Shown: piece by piece, positions 1 through 11,223 of the stretch
How positions within the stretch are numbered: the stretch's first letter is position 1
Layout: the number at the start of each line of letters is the position of its first letter
Origin: Chionoecetes opilio
Taxonomy: Eukaryota > Arthropoda > Malacostraca > Decapoda > Majidae
Reading direction: 5' to 3'
DNA length: 64,000 nt
Assembly: GCA_016584305.1 (NCBI GenBank)
Contig: JACEEZ010016255.1
Coordinates: 2,501-66,500, forward strand
Position numbers and translations under genes: made by a program
The notes under the pieces: model-generated
Databases searched by the model: none
Seen by the model: the letters and a program-made list of their open reading frames with translations, nothing else
Told to the model about the DNA's origin: nothing

Positions 1-194
1 GAAGTGTACGGGAAGCTTGCATGGGGATAGGGGTTGAGAGGGCCTCTTATCATATCAAAGCCCTCTATCATACATATTCACCCTTACTATAACCTAACTG
101 CTAAGGGTTTTTCAAAGGGAGTGGGCGCAAATATGATTCAGATGAGGAGGAAGAAGAATAGAAAAGGTGTTAGTAGGTAGTAGAAGACACAAGA

Positions 195-706
195 GGGAGA
201 CGTGCCGGGGGCGAGGTGGATGCACATAAGTGCGGAAAGTGTCAAGTAGAGGTGGACGGATTTGGATGATGCACTTGCATGTGAGGTATGTGATGATTGG
301 ATTCACATTGAATGTTGATAATATACCAGAAGCTGTGTACGAGTTCATGAACGAGAACGAAGCAGGTAAACAGCTGAGTTACAACTGCAGTCGTTGTCAA
401 ATGGGAATGTCAAGCTCATTAATCCCGCTTCAAAGAATCAGTGAACAACTGAAAGAAATGATAGGTAACCCTCAAGTTTGGAACATACAGTGGAAAGAGA
501 TGAGAGCCGATAGGGTTAAAAGGCAGGACAAGGAGAAGAAGTTTGATGACCGACTGAGTCACATGGAGGCAAAATCCGTCCATTTAAATGAAGTAGTAGA
601 AAGAAACTCGGAAGGCACCCATAGCCTGATGAATAGGCTCGGAACCTTGGAAGCAAAAATGATAAGCCTCGAGGATAAGATGGAGTCACATATCAGGATA
701 ATGTAA
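195..706 (+). pseudogene. LINE ORF1 remnant: PHD finger plus coiled coil
   Basis: Across two frames the sequence reads a Cys-x2-Cys pair at about 211-222, a second Cys-x2-Cys at about 278-290, then DDWIHIEC and a final C-x2-C near 390-400. That is the PHD spacing, typical of ORF1 proteins that bind the element RNA or target chromatin. The rest is open to 706 and rich in Glu, Lys, Leu and Met heptads, consistent with a coiled coil. At least two frameshifts lie in the finger. PHD is preferred over RING because of the W before the last Cys pair. Confidence 0.6.
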
Positions 707-839
707 TGGAAGTTCGGGAGAATATTGCTGAACTGAAAACCAAGGTACAGATGAAATGAAAGAACACGTTTTGTTCATCATATAAGGATGTTCTATGGCT
801 AAGGCAAGGAAAGTGTGTGGGAAGAAAAAGGGTGCCTAG

Positions 840-2652
840 AAAATGGAATGAATGTAGAGTGACCCTATTGCATAAAAGAGGATACAAGAGTAAGAGTGAA
901 TTGAAGAACATAAACCAATAGCCCTAATGAATACAGTAGGTAAAGTTTTTAGTGCAGTGTTGAAGGAAAGGTTGTGTAAATGGTTGGAGAGAGCTATGGT
1001 GTTAGTGAGGAGCAAAATGGTTTTCGAGGTGGATAGGAGGGCAGAGGACAACATGTTTGTGGTGAATGAAATAATTGAAAAGAAGGAAAGGGAGGGAAAG
1101 ACACTGTACCTTGGGTTCCTAGACATTGAGAAAGCCTATGATAGAGTAAACAGAGAAATGTTACGCAAGGTTTAGGAAAAGGTTGTGTTGAGCCAATAGA
1201 TAGTGAACATAGTGAGAAGCATGTATGAAGACACTAGAGCAAAATATAGGCTAGGTAGTATAGAAACAGAAGGGTGAGAAGTGAGAGAGGTGTTAGGCAA
1301 GGATGCACTCTGTCCCCAACCTGTTTAGTCTGTATACTGAGGAAACTGCAGTAAGGTGAGAAGAATGGATGCAGGAGTGAGAGTAGGAAATGACAAAATA
1401 AGCTTGTTAATGTATGCAGATGATATGGTAGTTATGAGTGAGTCGGCCGAGGAACTCCAGAGCCTGTTAGATGTGGTGAATGAGTATGGGAGAGAATTTG
1501 GAGTAAAATTTAGCGTGAGAAAAGTAAGGTGATGATAGTAAATATAAGAGAGGATGACAGAAACGCTACATGGAGACTGGGAGAAAATGAATTAGAACAA
1601 ACTAGTGAATACAAGTAGCCTACCTAGGGATGTGCATTAGTTCCAATGGATGTGGAAAAGCACAAGGCTGAAAAGATCAGCCAGGCCAATCAGTGGGTTG
1701 GTCGATTGGGAGGTGTGGCAAGGATGAGGCAAGCAAGTATGATGTTGTTGAGGGAAGTGTGGAAAAGTGTGGCTGTCCCAAGCATTATGTATGGTATGGA
1801 GGTGATTGCATGGAATGAGAGTGAAAATAGAGATATTGGAAGTGGGACAAAATAAAGCAGCAAGAATGGCACTGAATGCACCCAGGTATGCAGCGACTGA
1901 AGGTTTAAGAAGTGACATGGGATGGAGTAGTACATTTAGGGAGAGACATTCGAAAGCAACACTCAGGTATAAGATCAGACTGGAACGAATGAGGACACAA
2001 GATTGGCACGAAAAGTTTATTTGTGGAGTGAATGTAGTAGTAAATGGGGAAGCGATGCAAAAAAATGGTAGAAAGAAGTGGATTGCGATTTTGGTGGATG
2101 TATCAACTGATAGATGGAAGACCGAATGTAATTGAATGGAAGATGTTGAATGGTGATGAAGAAGGCCTTGAGTGGGATGTGAGAAAGTGGAAAACTGAGA
2201 TCGATAGAGTAGTGAAGTATGTGGGGATGAGTAAGTGGAAAATGAGATGGAGCAAAAGAAAACACTAGAATGGTATAGGAGAAAGAGGCACCAGCGTTTG
2301 AAAGTGTGTATGATGGAACCCGGGGTGGCGACCTTCTCTTCCAAGCCAGGACACAGTGTATGGATGTGAATGCAAGGAACTACAGATGGTCCGAGTCAGG
2401 CAGCAAAGTGTGCCAGATGTGTGACATGGTGAGGATGAAACAGTGGAACATGTGATACTAGAATGTGAGAAATTTAGCGGGGAGAGAATGGAAATGATGC
2501 GTGTGGTTTTGACTGAAATGGGAGGTGACATGAATGAGGTGGTTGAAAGGACAGGAAGAGAATGGAAGTTATTACTGCTGGGACTGTGTGGTGAGACAAG
2601 TGGACGGATGATTGAGACAGTGAAAGAGTTTTGGAAAGAATGTGGTATATGA
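840..2652 (+). pseudogene. LINE reverse transcriptase, broken
   Basis: Reverse transcriptase of a non-LTR element. The first block (927-1175) has the start of the fingers and FLDIEKAYDRV, the catalytic-Asp A motif. The catalytic YADDMV box is read at about 1414-1431. The thumb and C-terminal region follow in pieces (1646-1855, 1806-2135), then a zinc finger ending in ETVEHVILEC (2443-2652). Stops and frameshifts occur near 1175, 1260, 1500 and 1855. The order of motifs fits CR1/Jockey-group RTs, but the clade is not certain. It follows directly on the ORF1 remnant. Confidence 0.75.
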
Positions 2653-3054
2653 GAAATAGACAATAGACTCTACAGCCCTAAAACAAGAACAAGAACAAGA
2701 CTACAGGAGCAGCCGGTTTAAAGGCCTGGCCATAGACCACTATATCAGTTCAGTTCAGTTGTTGGTCGGGAGTCAGGCCTTTTTCAACGGCACTCCCTGA
2801 CGTGTTTCTTCTTGCTGTCTGGGTCTTTAATTAGTTTTCTTCTCTTATTCTATCTTATTAGTTTCTTTCTTTTTCTTTCTTCTTATTTTTTCTGGTCATC
2901 CAAAAACTGTTGATTGTTCTTTTTGCTTCTTCCACTGGTATACAGTGGTCTATGGCCTGGCCTATGAAGAAAAGGCCACCTGTAACATAAAGATCAAGAT
3001 CAAGATCACAAGAAGAAGAAGAAGAAGAAGAAACGGACAACAACCACACGGGCC
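2653..3054. repeat. LINE 3' tails and short inverted block
   Basis: No gene seen. The block GGCCTGGCCATAGACCACTA at about 2724 returns inverted at about 2942-2963, with a pyrimidine-rich stretch between. A second tail-like run of AAGATC repeats and then AAGAAG repeats lies at 2989-3032. This looks like two LINE 3' ends abutting in opposite or rearranged order. Confidence 0.4.
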
Positions 3055-3340
3055 TGGCAACGGATCTGCAGCCTTGTTTTAGCGTGAAAATACGTCAAAA
3101 TATTCAACGAATTCGTAGACGAGGTGAGTGAGAGGTGCAGTAGGATGTGCAGCGTGTGTGGGGAGGGTGTGATGAAGGGGTGAGAGGTGGAAATAGCCAG
3201 CTCGTGTGTGTGTGTGTGTGTGTGTGTGGGGGGGGGGGGTGTGAGGTTGTGTGGGAGGGTGTGAGGTTGTGTGGGGAGGGTGTGAGGAAGGGGTGAGGGT
3301 GAGAGGTGGAAATAGCCAGCTCTCGTGTGTCTCCGTTGGG
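3055..3340. repeat. Dispersed block shared with 59111-59272
   Basis: From CTGGCAACG onward this block matches 59111-59272 almost base for base (GCAGCCTTGTTTTAGCGTGA, then AGACGAGGTGAGTGAGAGGT). Here it is lengthened by a TG/GGGTGTGAGG minisatellite and a short poly-G run at about 3213-3330. Both copies are preceded by AAGAAG repeats and GGCGGACAAC-like sequence. No coding sense is evident. Confidence 0.6.
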
Positions 3341-3494
3341 GAAAACGTGAGGAAAAGTGAAGTATTGGGAGTATTTTCGATTATCTTCACATTAGAGTTG
3401 CAGTAGACTCATTTAGGTGTTGAGGGTTGTTAGCCTTCCGTCTCTCTGCTTTACTGACCGCAAACTTCAGGTGGCGTGAAGCTTGAGTGTCATT

Positions 3495-3563
3495 GGTTAT
3501 AATGGACGAGAACTCCGCGGTCATTTTCAGACACCAACTATTTTTTGCTCGCCAAAAAATAGG

Positions 3564-3619
<56 letters not shown>

Positions 3620-4028
3620 AGATAGTTTTATTTTCTGGAAACCCATAGTTAAAAAAGAAAAAATGAATCACTGAATTTTATGGTCGCCGTTTCCATTAAA
3701 AACACAGGCCCGTACCGAGAGTCATGATGAAGGTCGAGCGACGAACGACGAACGACAGAGGAAGGGTAGCGTAAAATGGATATTTTTCGGAACGAAGAGC
3801 AGCGACGACGGTCGAAGGTCGGCATGAAGACACGGGGGTACCGTGTCTTCGTGCCGACCTTCGTCGCTGCTCCTGGTTCCGAAAAATATCCCTTTTATGC
3901 TACCCTTCCTCTGTCGTTCGTCGCTCGACCTTCATCATGACTCTCGGTACGGACCTGAATCTCCATAAGAAAAAGCACTAAAACTTGGCCAGGAAAAAAT
4001 TGTCAGGGTCTCAGATAACAGGGAAGTG
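3495..4028. mobile_element. Foldback MITE family A, copy 1 (interrupted)
   Basis: Begins GGTTATAATGGACGAGAACT, the end shared by copies at 16.8, 50.6 and 58.1 kb. The left arm runs to about 3690 and includes a roughly 55-base poly-T at 3566-3618. A diverged right arm is at 3956-4028 (ATCTCCATAAGAAAAAG ... TTGGCCAGGAAAAA), matching the right arm of the copy at 58101-58526. A family B palindrome (3707-3955) sits between the arms. No protein is encoded. Confidence 0.6.
3707..3955. mobile_element. Foldback MITE family B, copy 1
   Basis: A 249-bp near-perfect palindrome. The left arm starts GGCCCGTACCGAGAGTCATG and the right arm ends with its complement (GGTACGGACC); the centre is near 3838 (GACACGG/CCGTGTC around GGGTA). 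A second copy is at 53588-53771. The element lies inside family A copy 1, so it inserted later or rode within it. No ORF is supported. Confidence 0.8.
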
Positions 4029-5189
4029 ATTGAATAGGACATACCAAACCTAACCTAACCTTAACCACAAAGTATACCTAACTTGATTACCGGAAATTTC
4101 GACGGAATGCACTTTCGACGGTAGAAAATGAAGGTTTTTCTCGCGGTACCGTCGAACTCCGTCGAAACTTCCAATATGTATATACGCATGTCTATCATAG
4201 AGTAGAACCTAAAGAAATTTTGTCATCGAGAGGATTAAAGTAATCGTCCAGACCATTTCATCATTCCTGATTTAAAGCAATCAAATCATAGCCATTAACG
4301 AGTATATTAACAATACGTCGTCACTTTTTGTATCCAGTCAGCCGTTTTTAAATAATCCGCAATCAAAATCTGCAAATTCCCCGAGTTTTCAAAACACACT
4401 CAAGGTTTGCAGACGCTCATGCTCAGGCTCGGTGACGTAGCATCAGGGAGGCTACTCTTCCCGCGCTTGATCAGAGAAGCACGTAAACACAGAGATAAAT
4501 ATAGTACTTGAAGATATTTGGGTGTTTCTGATAGATTTTTTTTGCTATATGCCACATGCATGCATCCTTTACGGGTGCAGCAAGACAGCTGTGCCTTTCG
4601 AGAAAAGTTTGCACACAGAAAGGAGTGGCGTGTGTAGGGTGATACACGCCTATAGTGTGTTGGGGCGAGCAGTTGTGTTGAGAAACGGGTGTAGTGGTAC
4701 ACAGCGGGTGAAAGACTGGATGAGAGTGTGCAGCGCGACTAGTCGCCTACCCAGTGTGTGGGTTAATTGGGACGACGAGTGTGAGGTGAGCCTGTGTACA
4801 CGGGTGTGCTGGACAAGGGCGGCCCCCCCCCCGTAAGACAGTGACTCAGTCCAACACCATACCAGACCAGGTGGCCCTGTTAGACAGGGACGCCAGGACT
4901 GGCAGCAGCGGTGGACCACCACGACTGTGAGACTTTGCCTCTTAACAAGACCAAGTAAACCAAATAAACCAGTTGTGGAGTGGGCGTGCCCTGTGGTGAG
5001 AGACCCTGTGGTGGTGTGGCTGTCACACTTTCTGCCTTACCGCCTGCATATTTTCCAACTCTATGCTGTAGTTAATGCTAGTATGTGGTTTCCGAGTAAT
5101 GACGTTTGACTGTAGCTCCAAAACTAACCATAGGATTTTCTCGAAAGTACCTTCATTGTGATTCCCACACACACATGGTTTAACCTTAT
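4029..5189. other. Region without a supported gene
   Basis: Holds an imperfect inverted repeat at about 4090-4171 (TTTCGACGGA ... CCGTCGAA), related to a similar TTCGACGG block at 6110-6200. The stretch 4840-5040 has a composition reminiscent of an LTR end but no partner copy, so I do not call it. Short ORFs here show no recognisable domain. Confidence 0.3.
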
Positions 5190-5432
5190 TTACCAATCCA
5201 TGTTTTGGAGAAGTGCCAGGTCCTCCTGCTGAACCTCAGGCTCTGCTAACACCTGTTCATCCACCTCGTACTCGGGCTCAAACATATAGGATCCCATGAC
5301 AATCTGAGGTTCGTTTTCCCCATAGTATACGCGACCAGCGTCATTTTTTTCGGTGTCAGATTGAGCATCGTACTCTAGATCTGTCACAGCGACAGATTCA
5401 CTGTCTGACACCGAAGTACAATCGCTCATCAT
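5190..5432 (-). CDS. First coding exon, acidic N-terminus, possible P2X7-ballast-domain-like protein
   Basis: An open 80-codon stretch starting with two Met codons at 5432 and rich in Asp, Glu and Ser. It contains GSYMFEPE and ends LLQNMDW, where the sequence reads ATTG|GTAAAT, a good splice donor just before an in-frame stop. Proteins with the cysteine-rich cytosolic domain of P2X7 receptors often carry a PY(M/L)FEP-like stretch after an acidic leader, and an NxDW that runs into CxCGxC. By that comparison the next exon should begin with cysteines, but none is visible to the left, so the rest lies beyond a long intron or outside the window. A palindromic CRE lies 50 bp upstream. This is the only plausible host gene here; the family call is tentative. 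Confidence 0.45.
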   Translation of the reverse strand: MMSDCTSVSDSESVAVTDLEYDAQSDTEKNDAGRVYYGENEPQIVMGSYMFEPEYEVDEQVLAEPEVQQEDLALLQNMDW

Positions 5433-5481
5433 AACATTTGCCGACAGGTGTCAGACAGAGTGTCTGCGGGCGTCCCTGTTC

Positions 5482-5489
5482 TGACGTCA
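5482..5489 (-). promoter_or_regulatory. CRE-type palindrome TGACGTCA
   Basis: A perfect CREB/ATF site 50 bp upstream of the ATG of the minus-strand exon at 5432, in a locally GC-richer stretch. The same octamer also occurs in the 3' ends of the P-like elements, so its presence alone is weak evidence of a promoter. Confidence 0.35.
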
Positions 5490-6205
5490 TCAATAACAGT
5501 TGTAGCCCTGTTGGAGGGAAGATTTTTTTTTTTTCGCGGGCTTTTTACAAAAGTCGTGTTTTTACGGAAATAAGGCCTGGAAATCAATTATTTTTGGTGG
5601 ATTAGGTGTTTATTTATTCAACATAATTCGGCAAAAAAAAATTGGGTCTGGACGATTACTCTAATATAAAATACAAAGTTACTAGATCATTGCCAACCAA
5701 AAATAAAGTGAAAAGCATATACACTGCCATTATACAGCCAAGATCCCCCCATATCTTTCGTTGTTTCCCACCCTAACGTGGTAACACCTACCAAACTTAG
5801 CTTGCCTATCCTTAATATTGTATTTAATAAAATCAATTGGCGATAAAGACTAATAAAGAATGAACAACAGTACTGTTTGTCCTCATTGCTTCATCCTCGG
5901 CTAAAGCAGTTCCCTCTGATGTTCACAGTAAATTAGACTACAGAAAACGACTCCTAAGTTTGTGGGGAAAACTGGGAATCCTGACAGATACGATTTATTT
6001 ATTCATTTGTTTATTTACTCTATTCATTATGTATTGTCCTCATCATCTGTTATGATATGTTAAATTGCGCATGATGAAAAATTAAAAATATTATGAAGAG
6101 AATGAATGAGAGGGTTCGACGGCAATGACTTGGAAGGTTCGACAATGTACATGTTGGAGGTTTAGAGTGTCGTCGAAAACGCATTCCGCCGAACCTTCCT
6201 GTTAC
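5490..6205. other. AT-rich intergenic sequence
   Basis: No ORF, repeat pair or RNA gene recognised beyond a TTCGACGG/CCGCCGAA imperfect inverted repeat at about 6110-6200, similar to that at 4090-4171. Confidence 0.4.
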
Positions 6206-6206
6206 C

Positions 6207-6440
6207 CCTAACTTAACCTTATGGGCTTTAATGAAACTTAACCTTATAGGCTTTAATGAAACTTAACCTTATAGGCTTTAATGAAACTTAACCTTATAGG
6301 CTTTAATGAAACTTAACCTTATAGGCTTTAATGAAACTTAACCTTATAGGCTTTAATGAAACTTAACCTAACCTTAACCACAAAGTATACCTAACCTAAC
6401 CTAACCTTAAAGTTTTCATTAAACCTAACCTTAACCCTCT
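6207..6440. repeat. 25-bp minisatellite with telomere-like unit
   Basis: At least six near-identical copies of CTTAACCTTATAGGCTTTAATGAAA-type units (25 bp), then shorter AACCTAACC repeats and AACCTTAACC. The unit is a CCTAA-like motif fused to GGCTTTAATGAAA. The related words GGTTTTAATGAAACCTAACC and AACCTTAACCACTAAGTATACC recur in the spacer of the family A MITE at 58.3 kb. Confidence 0.85.
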
Positions 6441-6572
6441 TACCTACTGAGGTTGTGGGAAGCAGGGGGAATGTAGCGCCGCTTTGTCTCCCCGCTGGCG
6501 GCCCAGGCTATACCTCCAAACGCCCACACTTCCACCCACATCCTACACAATTCATATACTATTGGTGGAAAA

Positions 6573-6900
6573 CAATTAATTTGAGCCTGTGATTGGCTAT
6601 GCTGTCCCTGGTCGGTTATAATGGACGAGAACTTCGCGGTCGCTACCGACCTTACCACTTGCGTTTTCTGTAATTATTTTTGCTCAGTATACTGTGCAGT
6701 ACTAATCTACTTCCGTGTATCATTCAAAACTTATATATTACTACAGATTGAATTATTTTTGTATAGTTATCTAATAGCGCACACGACACACCCTCCTCAC
6801 CCGACAACTAATTCAACACTGAGGAACTTTGTGTTCAACTGTGTGACAAGTAATTCAATACCAGGGACAGGATAGCCACAGGCAATCACAGGCTCGAATT
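6573..6900. repeat. Inverted repeat enclosing a family A MITE end
   Basis: AATTTGAGCCTGTGATTGGC at the left returns inverted at 6863-6900. Inside, from 6614, is GGTTATAATGGACGAGAACT and about 190 bp matching the left half of the complete copy at 50615-50972. The opposite end is missing, so this is a truncated copy trapped in a larger foldback. Confidence 0.55.
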
Positions 6901-7154
6901 GATAGCCAATGACAGGCTCAAATTTTTTTTTTTTTACCTGAACCGTAGCCTATCCACATTTAAGCTTTGGCCTACCAGTAGCCTACCATATTTTTGGGGC
7001 GGACCAAAAACTACTGTATACGTAGTCTTTGGGCTGACTTATACGGCAAGTATAGGCCTAACCTGTAATCTTGAGCTAATAGTCTTGAGGTTGACTTATA
7101 CGCTTGGTCGACTTGTACACCGCCATTTACGGAATATTGGGTGTGGTTAGTAGG

Positions 7155-7392
7155 AGTTTGGGTCGATTCGGCCTTATTTTTTTCGGCCTTGAACCATTTA
7201 GGCCGTGAGACGTTTAGGCCGTAAGATGTTTAGGTCGTAAGACGTTTAGGCCGTGAGACGTTTAGGCCATGAGACGTGTAGGCACTGAGACGTGTAGGCA
7301 CTGAGACGTGTAGGCACTGAGACGTTTAGGCCGTAAGACGTCTAGGCCCCAGGAACCTTTAGGCCATGAGATGTTTAGGCCGAAGGGACCGG
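7155..7392. repeat. 17-bp minisatellite
   Basis: About thirteen tandem units of GACGTTTAGGCCGTGA with variants (TGTAGGCACTGA, TTTAGGCCATGA). The ORFs read through it are by-products of the 17-bp period. Confidence 0.85.
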
Positions 7393-7678
7393 TGCAAGGA
7401 TGTGAACTTTTGTAGCCCATATTGTCGCACCGAGCCACCAGATTAATCATATTTTCAGATAAATACGACCGATAAGTACAACCTTAGGTCAAATAATGTT
7501 TTCACTAAATGACTTTATATTTCATTGAATTCAGGCTTTACACCACATAACCTAATGTGTCACATCATACTACTATGCGTCACATCATAATACATATACT
7601 ATATATATATCTATATACGGTATATATATACTATGCGTTACATCATACTCCATACTATGCTTCACATCACACTACTAT

Positions 7679-10600
7679 GCCAAAGCCGTCTGTATGTAAA
7701 ATCCTGCGCCTGAGATTGATGACGTCACAGACGGAATCTGTACCGCCCGCCTTCTCTCGCTTCACTACTTACCCTTTACAATTTCTTTCGTCCATCCTTC
7801 TTTACTTTATCCTCGTTATTATTGTCTATGTACTACTATTGGTCGTTACTTTTATATTTCCATCAACATACATTATTATATCTAATTAATACCTATATTT
7901 GTGTGTTAGTGTGGTTTCTATTTCAGAGCCATCACTTACCTTTGTGTCCTAATTCAATCCGTGAGCTTCAACAGACAGAACATGATATAATTACACCACT
8001 TTCATTGTGTATTACGTATAATAATATTGATAATAACAATAATAATGATGAAAATTAAAATGATGAAAACTTACCATATACTTTACTAAAGATCATAAGC
8101 ATGATAATACTTCATAAAAATTTACATGTAGTTGCCAAATATCAGCTGAAAATATACATATGAATTGTGATTTTGTGTGTAAATGCTGAACAGCTAGTTT
8201 GTGTTTATCTAAATCAGCCTAGAGTAGTACATGAGTATAAATTACCAGTACCACTTAATAGGTGAAATACAAACATAACTGCACAACAAAAATAGTACAT
8301 TTATTGAAATCTCTGCATAAACAACTTCAAGCACAGCTTCCTTTTTAAGATTTTAGTGCTGAAAATTTCCTCTTTTTGTTGTTCTCTTGGACTATTGCAT
8401 TATTATATGACTTTGTGAAATTATTCAATAAAATATTTGTCATAGGCCAGATACACATCTTAAGTAGTTGATTTACTGATGTTTTGCATGGACAACATTC
8501 ATTTATATCAAGCAACTTTTCTTGAAAATTTAAGGTTAGTTTAACAAGAACCTGTCGTTGGTTGTTGGTGCACTGCACAAAATATGTCCTAAAATTACCT
8601 AAGAGAGCTTGAAATATTTGGTAGGTGTGAATACAAATTGAGAAAGTGAAATCTGTTGGCCATTTCAAGCCATTTTTTCCTCTATCAAGAATATTGAGAT
8701 ACTGACACTTTTCAGGAATTTCAGCTTCAAGTACTTTACCAAGAGAGACCCGACTTACACATAAGTCACATTTAAGCTTCTTTTTGATAGTATGAGCTAC
8801 ATAACCAGCAATGTATATCATAACATTTTCATCTTCCTTTGACAAACTCTGTCTTGCACATATTCTCAACTCCCTTGAATTTCTCCAAAAGTCACAGCTT
8901 CACAATGAGAATTTGGTTCAAGTTGAGAGGAGTTTAATTCAGTGATGATTAATGGATCAGATTTTGACGAAGCCATGGAAAGAACATTCAGAATCTTCAG
9001 CTTTCTTTCAGATTCCATTACTTGAGCAACAGCCACATTGTAATTTGCACAACTCATCTTCCTATATTGACCAAATCTACCTTCCAACTTGTCTGTTTGG
9101 AATTTTCCCAGTAATACATAGTGGAAGCTATGGTGTTTTAGCAGATAATCACATAACTTTATCAATGTTGATGTAGTGTGCTTGAGAGCAAAGCCTGTTT
9201 CTCTTGAAAGCTGACCAATCCTTCCATGCTGCTGAGGCAATTCCAACTCTTCCCAAGCCGTGACCACTGATCAAAGGTACTGAGAAACAACAAGTTTGGA
9301 TCTGTATCCTGCCTAATAGGGTTACATTCTGGTTGACGGAGGGCAACACCTTTGTCTGGTGTTTTCACATTTACTATATGCCACCATGATATGCTTTGTT
9401 GTAAGAAAAAAACAGTACCTGACACACCTGACATATTCATAGTTTTCAATGCAGCCAGTTTTTTTCATCAAATAATCTTACAACAAACTGTACATTCTGT
9501 CTTTCTAAATTATTAGGGAAAAGGACTTTCTCTGACAAGCCTGGAGTTAACTTAACATACTGATTCCGTTCTTTTGTGTACAGTACTTTCAGTGGCTGTA
9601 GACTTGCCTTCTCATGAATTTTGAAGTTGGAAGGTGAAGGTATTATAAAAGTTTGAATGGGGCTTTTCTGATTAAGCCAATTATTTCTTATGCATTTCAA
9701 TAAATGGACTGAATCAAACAAGAGGAAAAGTGACTCACTTGAATCATAGGGATTTGAAATGGAGGAAGTAAGATTGCCACCACACAACATCTCAAACATA
9801 TTTCTACTAACCCTGTTGTTGTCAGAGATTAATGAGACGACTTTATATCCAATGTCATGCAGGAATGCCAAAACTTTATGTGTCAAATCAAGAAGTGTGT
9901 TAGCTGTCAGTCTGCAGACTGGATACGAAGCAGCAACATGCTTGTTTTTTGACAAAAGTGATGAAATCATGAAAGCTTGAATTGTTGTTGCAGGTTCATC
10001 AGAGTTTACAGAAGCACCATAAATTTTCCCACCTTTATATGAAAGACGCTTCTTTACATGTATCAAATCAAGCAGCAAATTAACCAATTTTTCTTCACTT
10101 TTTAGAGTTGAAAAAACTTCCCTCAAAAAGAGCTCATGAGAATTCTCAGTGTATACAGACTTTGCACTAGATAAACTCAGCTTCCTTAGGTAATTAGGGT
10201 GAGGGAGAATAATTACTCCACTATCACGTAGACATATGTACAATGATGGATTGGTCATAAAAACAGTATTAAGACCAAACCAAAAACTCACAGCTGTAGC
10301 TTATTTTCTTCTTACAAATCATACCTAGCTGCTCAGCACAGAACCACAGCACTTTGTTTTTTTAACTCGTTTCAATTGATTCAGTTACCATTATCTCTGA
10401 TAATTTCTATGCACTGAGTGAGTATCAACGTCACTAAACAGCTGATGCAGGGTAAGAACTAAGGTGAAACTTTCAAATTTTGACCACAGATCACATTTAT
10501 TTGTCTTTCCTAAGACCCATTTCAGTTTTCTAGGTTCCAAAGCACTGTTTTCATACCATACTAAAACTGTTAAGTCTGACATAACTTTAAATGACACAGT

Positions 10601-10830
10601 CAAATTTGGTCGGTCATCACAGTTGACTTTGAGGAAAGACACACAGTCATCACTGGAAACAAACAGCCATTCCCTAGAAAGTGTGTGAATAAATGCTTCA
10701 CAAAAGTCTCCAAAGCTGTTTATGTTATCGTTTTTCATCCAATTTCTAAGCACCATTTCATCGTGTTCAATTATCCTGTCTCCTTTCCTGTGGAGTGGTA
10801 CGAGCAGGTGGTGCTTCCTTGGTCATGTAC
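7679..10830 (-). mobile_element. P-element-like (THAP) transposon, copy 1, 5' truncated
   Basis: A minus-strand element about 95% identical by eye to copy 2 at 27227-31862. The 3' end is GCCAAAGCCGTCT at 7679, matched by AGACGGCTTTGGC at the end of copy 2. Homology to copy 2 stops at about 10830 (CCAAGGAAGCACC), so the THAP domain and true 5' end are absent. Its uninterrupted TTAATTAGATATAATAATG at about 7870-7890 is the empty site of the element inserted in copy 2. Confidence 0.85.
8345..10825 (-). pseudogene. P-element-type transposase, lacking THAP domain
   Basis: A transposase of the Drosophila P / THAP9 group, which cuts and pastes DNA through an RNase H-like fold. Blocks in order: an N-terminal part (10391-10756), a long ORF of 281 codons (9446-10291) with DLIHVKKRLSYKGGKIYG, SDNNRVSRNMF and FDSVHLLKCIRNNWLNQK, then 9162-9449, 8866-9267, and the C-terminal 8345-8869 ending FSALKS. 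The FDSVHLLK-RNNW block is characteristic of P transposases. Frameshifts separate the blocks and the THAP DNA-binding domain is missing, so it cannot make a full enzyme. The first acidic residue expected in DEIHxKK is changed to DLI in this copy; copy 2 keeps DEI. Confidence 0.85.
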
Positions 10831-10928
10831 TTTTAGTGGAGCGGTCGAGGCCAAAAAAGGGCCTTATTTAAGGAGTTACCCCTCCACACTTTAGAACAAG
10901 GCAAATGAGGTATTGGTTGGATTCGTTA

Positions 10929-11220
10929 GGATGTCTACTTTATGAATAATGATGTTTTACAGTCAGATTCTAATTAAAACGTGGCCATTTAACCCATTCA
11001 ACCCATAAAAAATTGAGAATTTTTTAATATCTTAAAAATTGTTATTTTGGCACTTACAAAGATTACTTACACTATTAGGATGTCTACTTTATGAAAAATG
11101 AGTGTTTACAGTCAGATTATAATTAAAACATGGCCATTTAACCCATTTAACCATAAAAAATTGAAAATGTTGGAATATCTTAAAAATTGTTATTTTGGCA
11201 CTTACAAAGATTACTTACAG
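10929..11220. repeat. 150-bp tandem duplication next to a splice donor
   Basis: Two copies of a 150-bp unit starting AGGATGTCTACTTTATGAA at 10929 and 11079, AT-rich. On the minus strand each unit starts with GTAAGT (at 11218 and 11070). Directly before it on that strand ends the decayed gene of 11224-15560, so the unit looks like duplicated intron or 3' flank. Confidence 0.75.
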
Positions 11221-11223
11221 TAT

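Larger units (their letters stand above)
190..2745 (+). mobile_element. LINE with PHD finger, endonuclease part deleted
   Basis: A degenerate non-LTR retrotransposon. A PHD-type zinc finger and coiled-coil ORF at the 5' side is followed within about 200 bp by reverse transcriptase sequence, so the endonuclease that normally lies between them is missing. A C-x2-C ... H ... C zinc finger follows at about 2411-2460. The tail carries short repeats of ACAAGA and CAGTT, as expected for a LINE 3' end. PHD fingers in ORF1 are known from CR1-type LINEs; assignment to that group is inferred. Frameshifts and stops make it inactive. Confidence 0.75.

Noticed and set aside
4522..5110. Possible solo LTR or small gene
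   Set aside because: Composition is suggestive, but there is no partner copy, target duplication or recognisable product.
7155..7392. CRISPR-like array
   Set aside because: No unique spacers; a plain 17-bp minisatellite in a eukaryotic genome.
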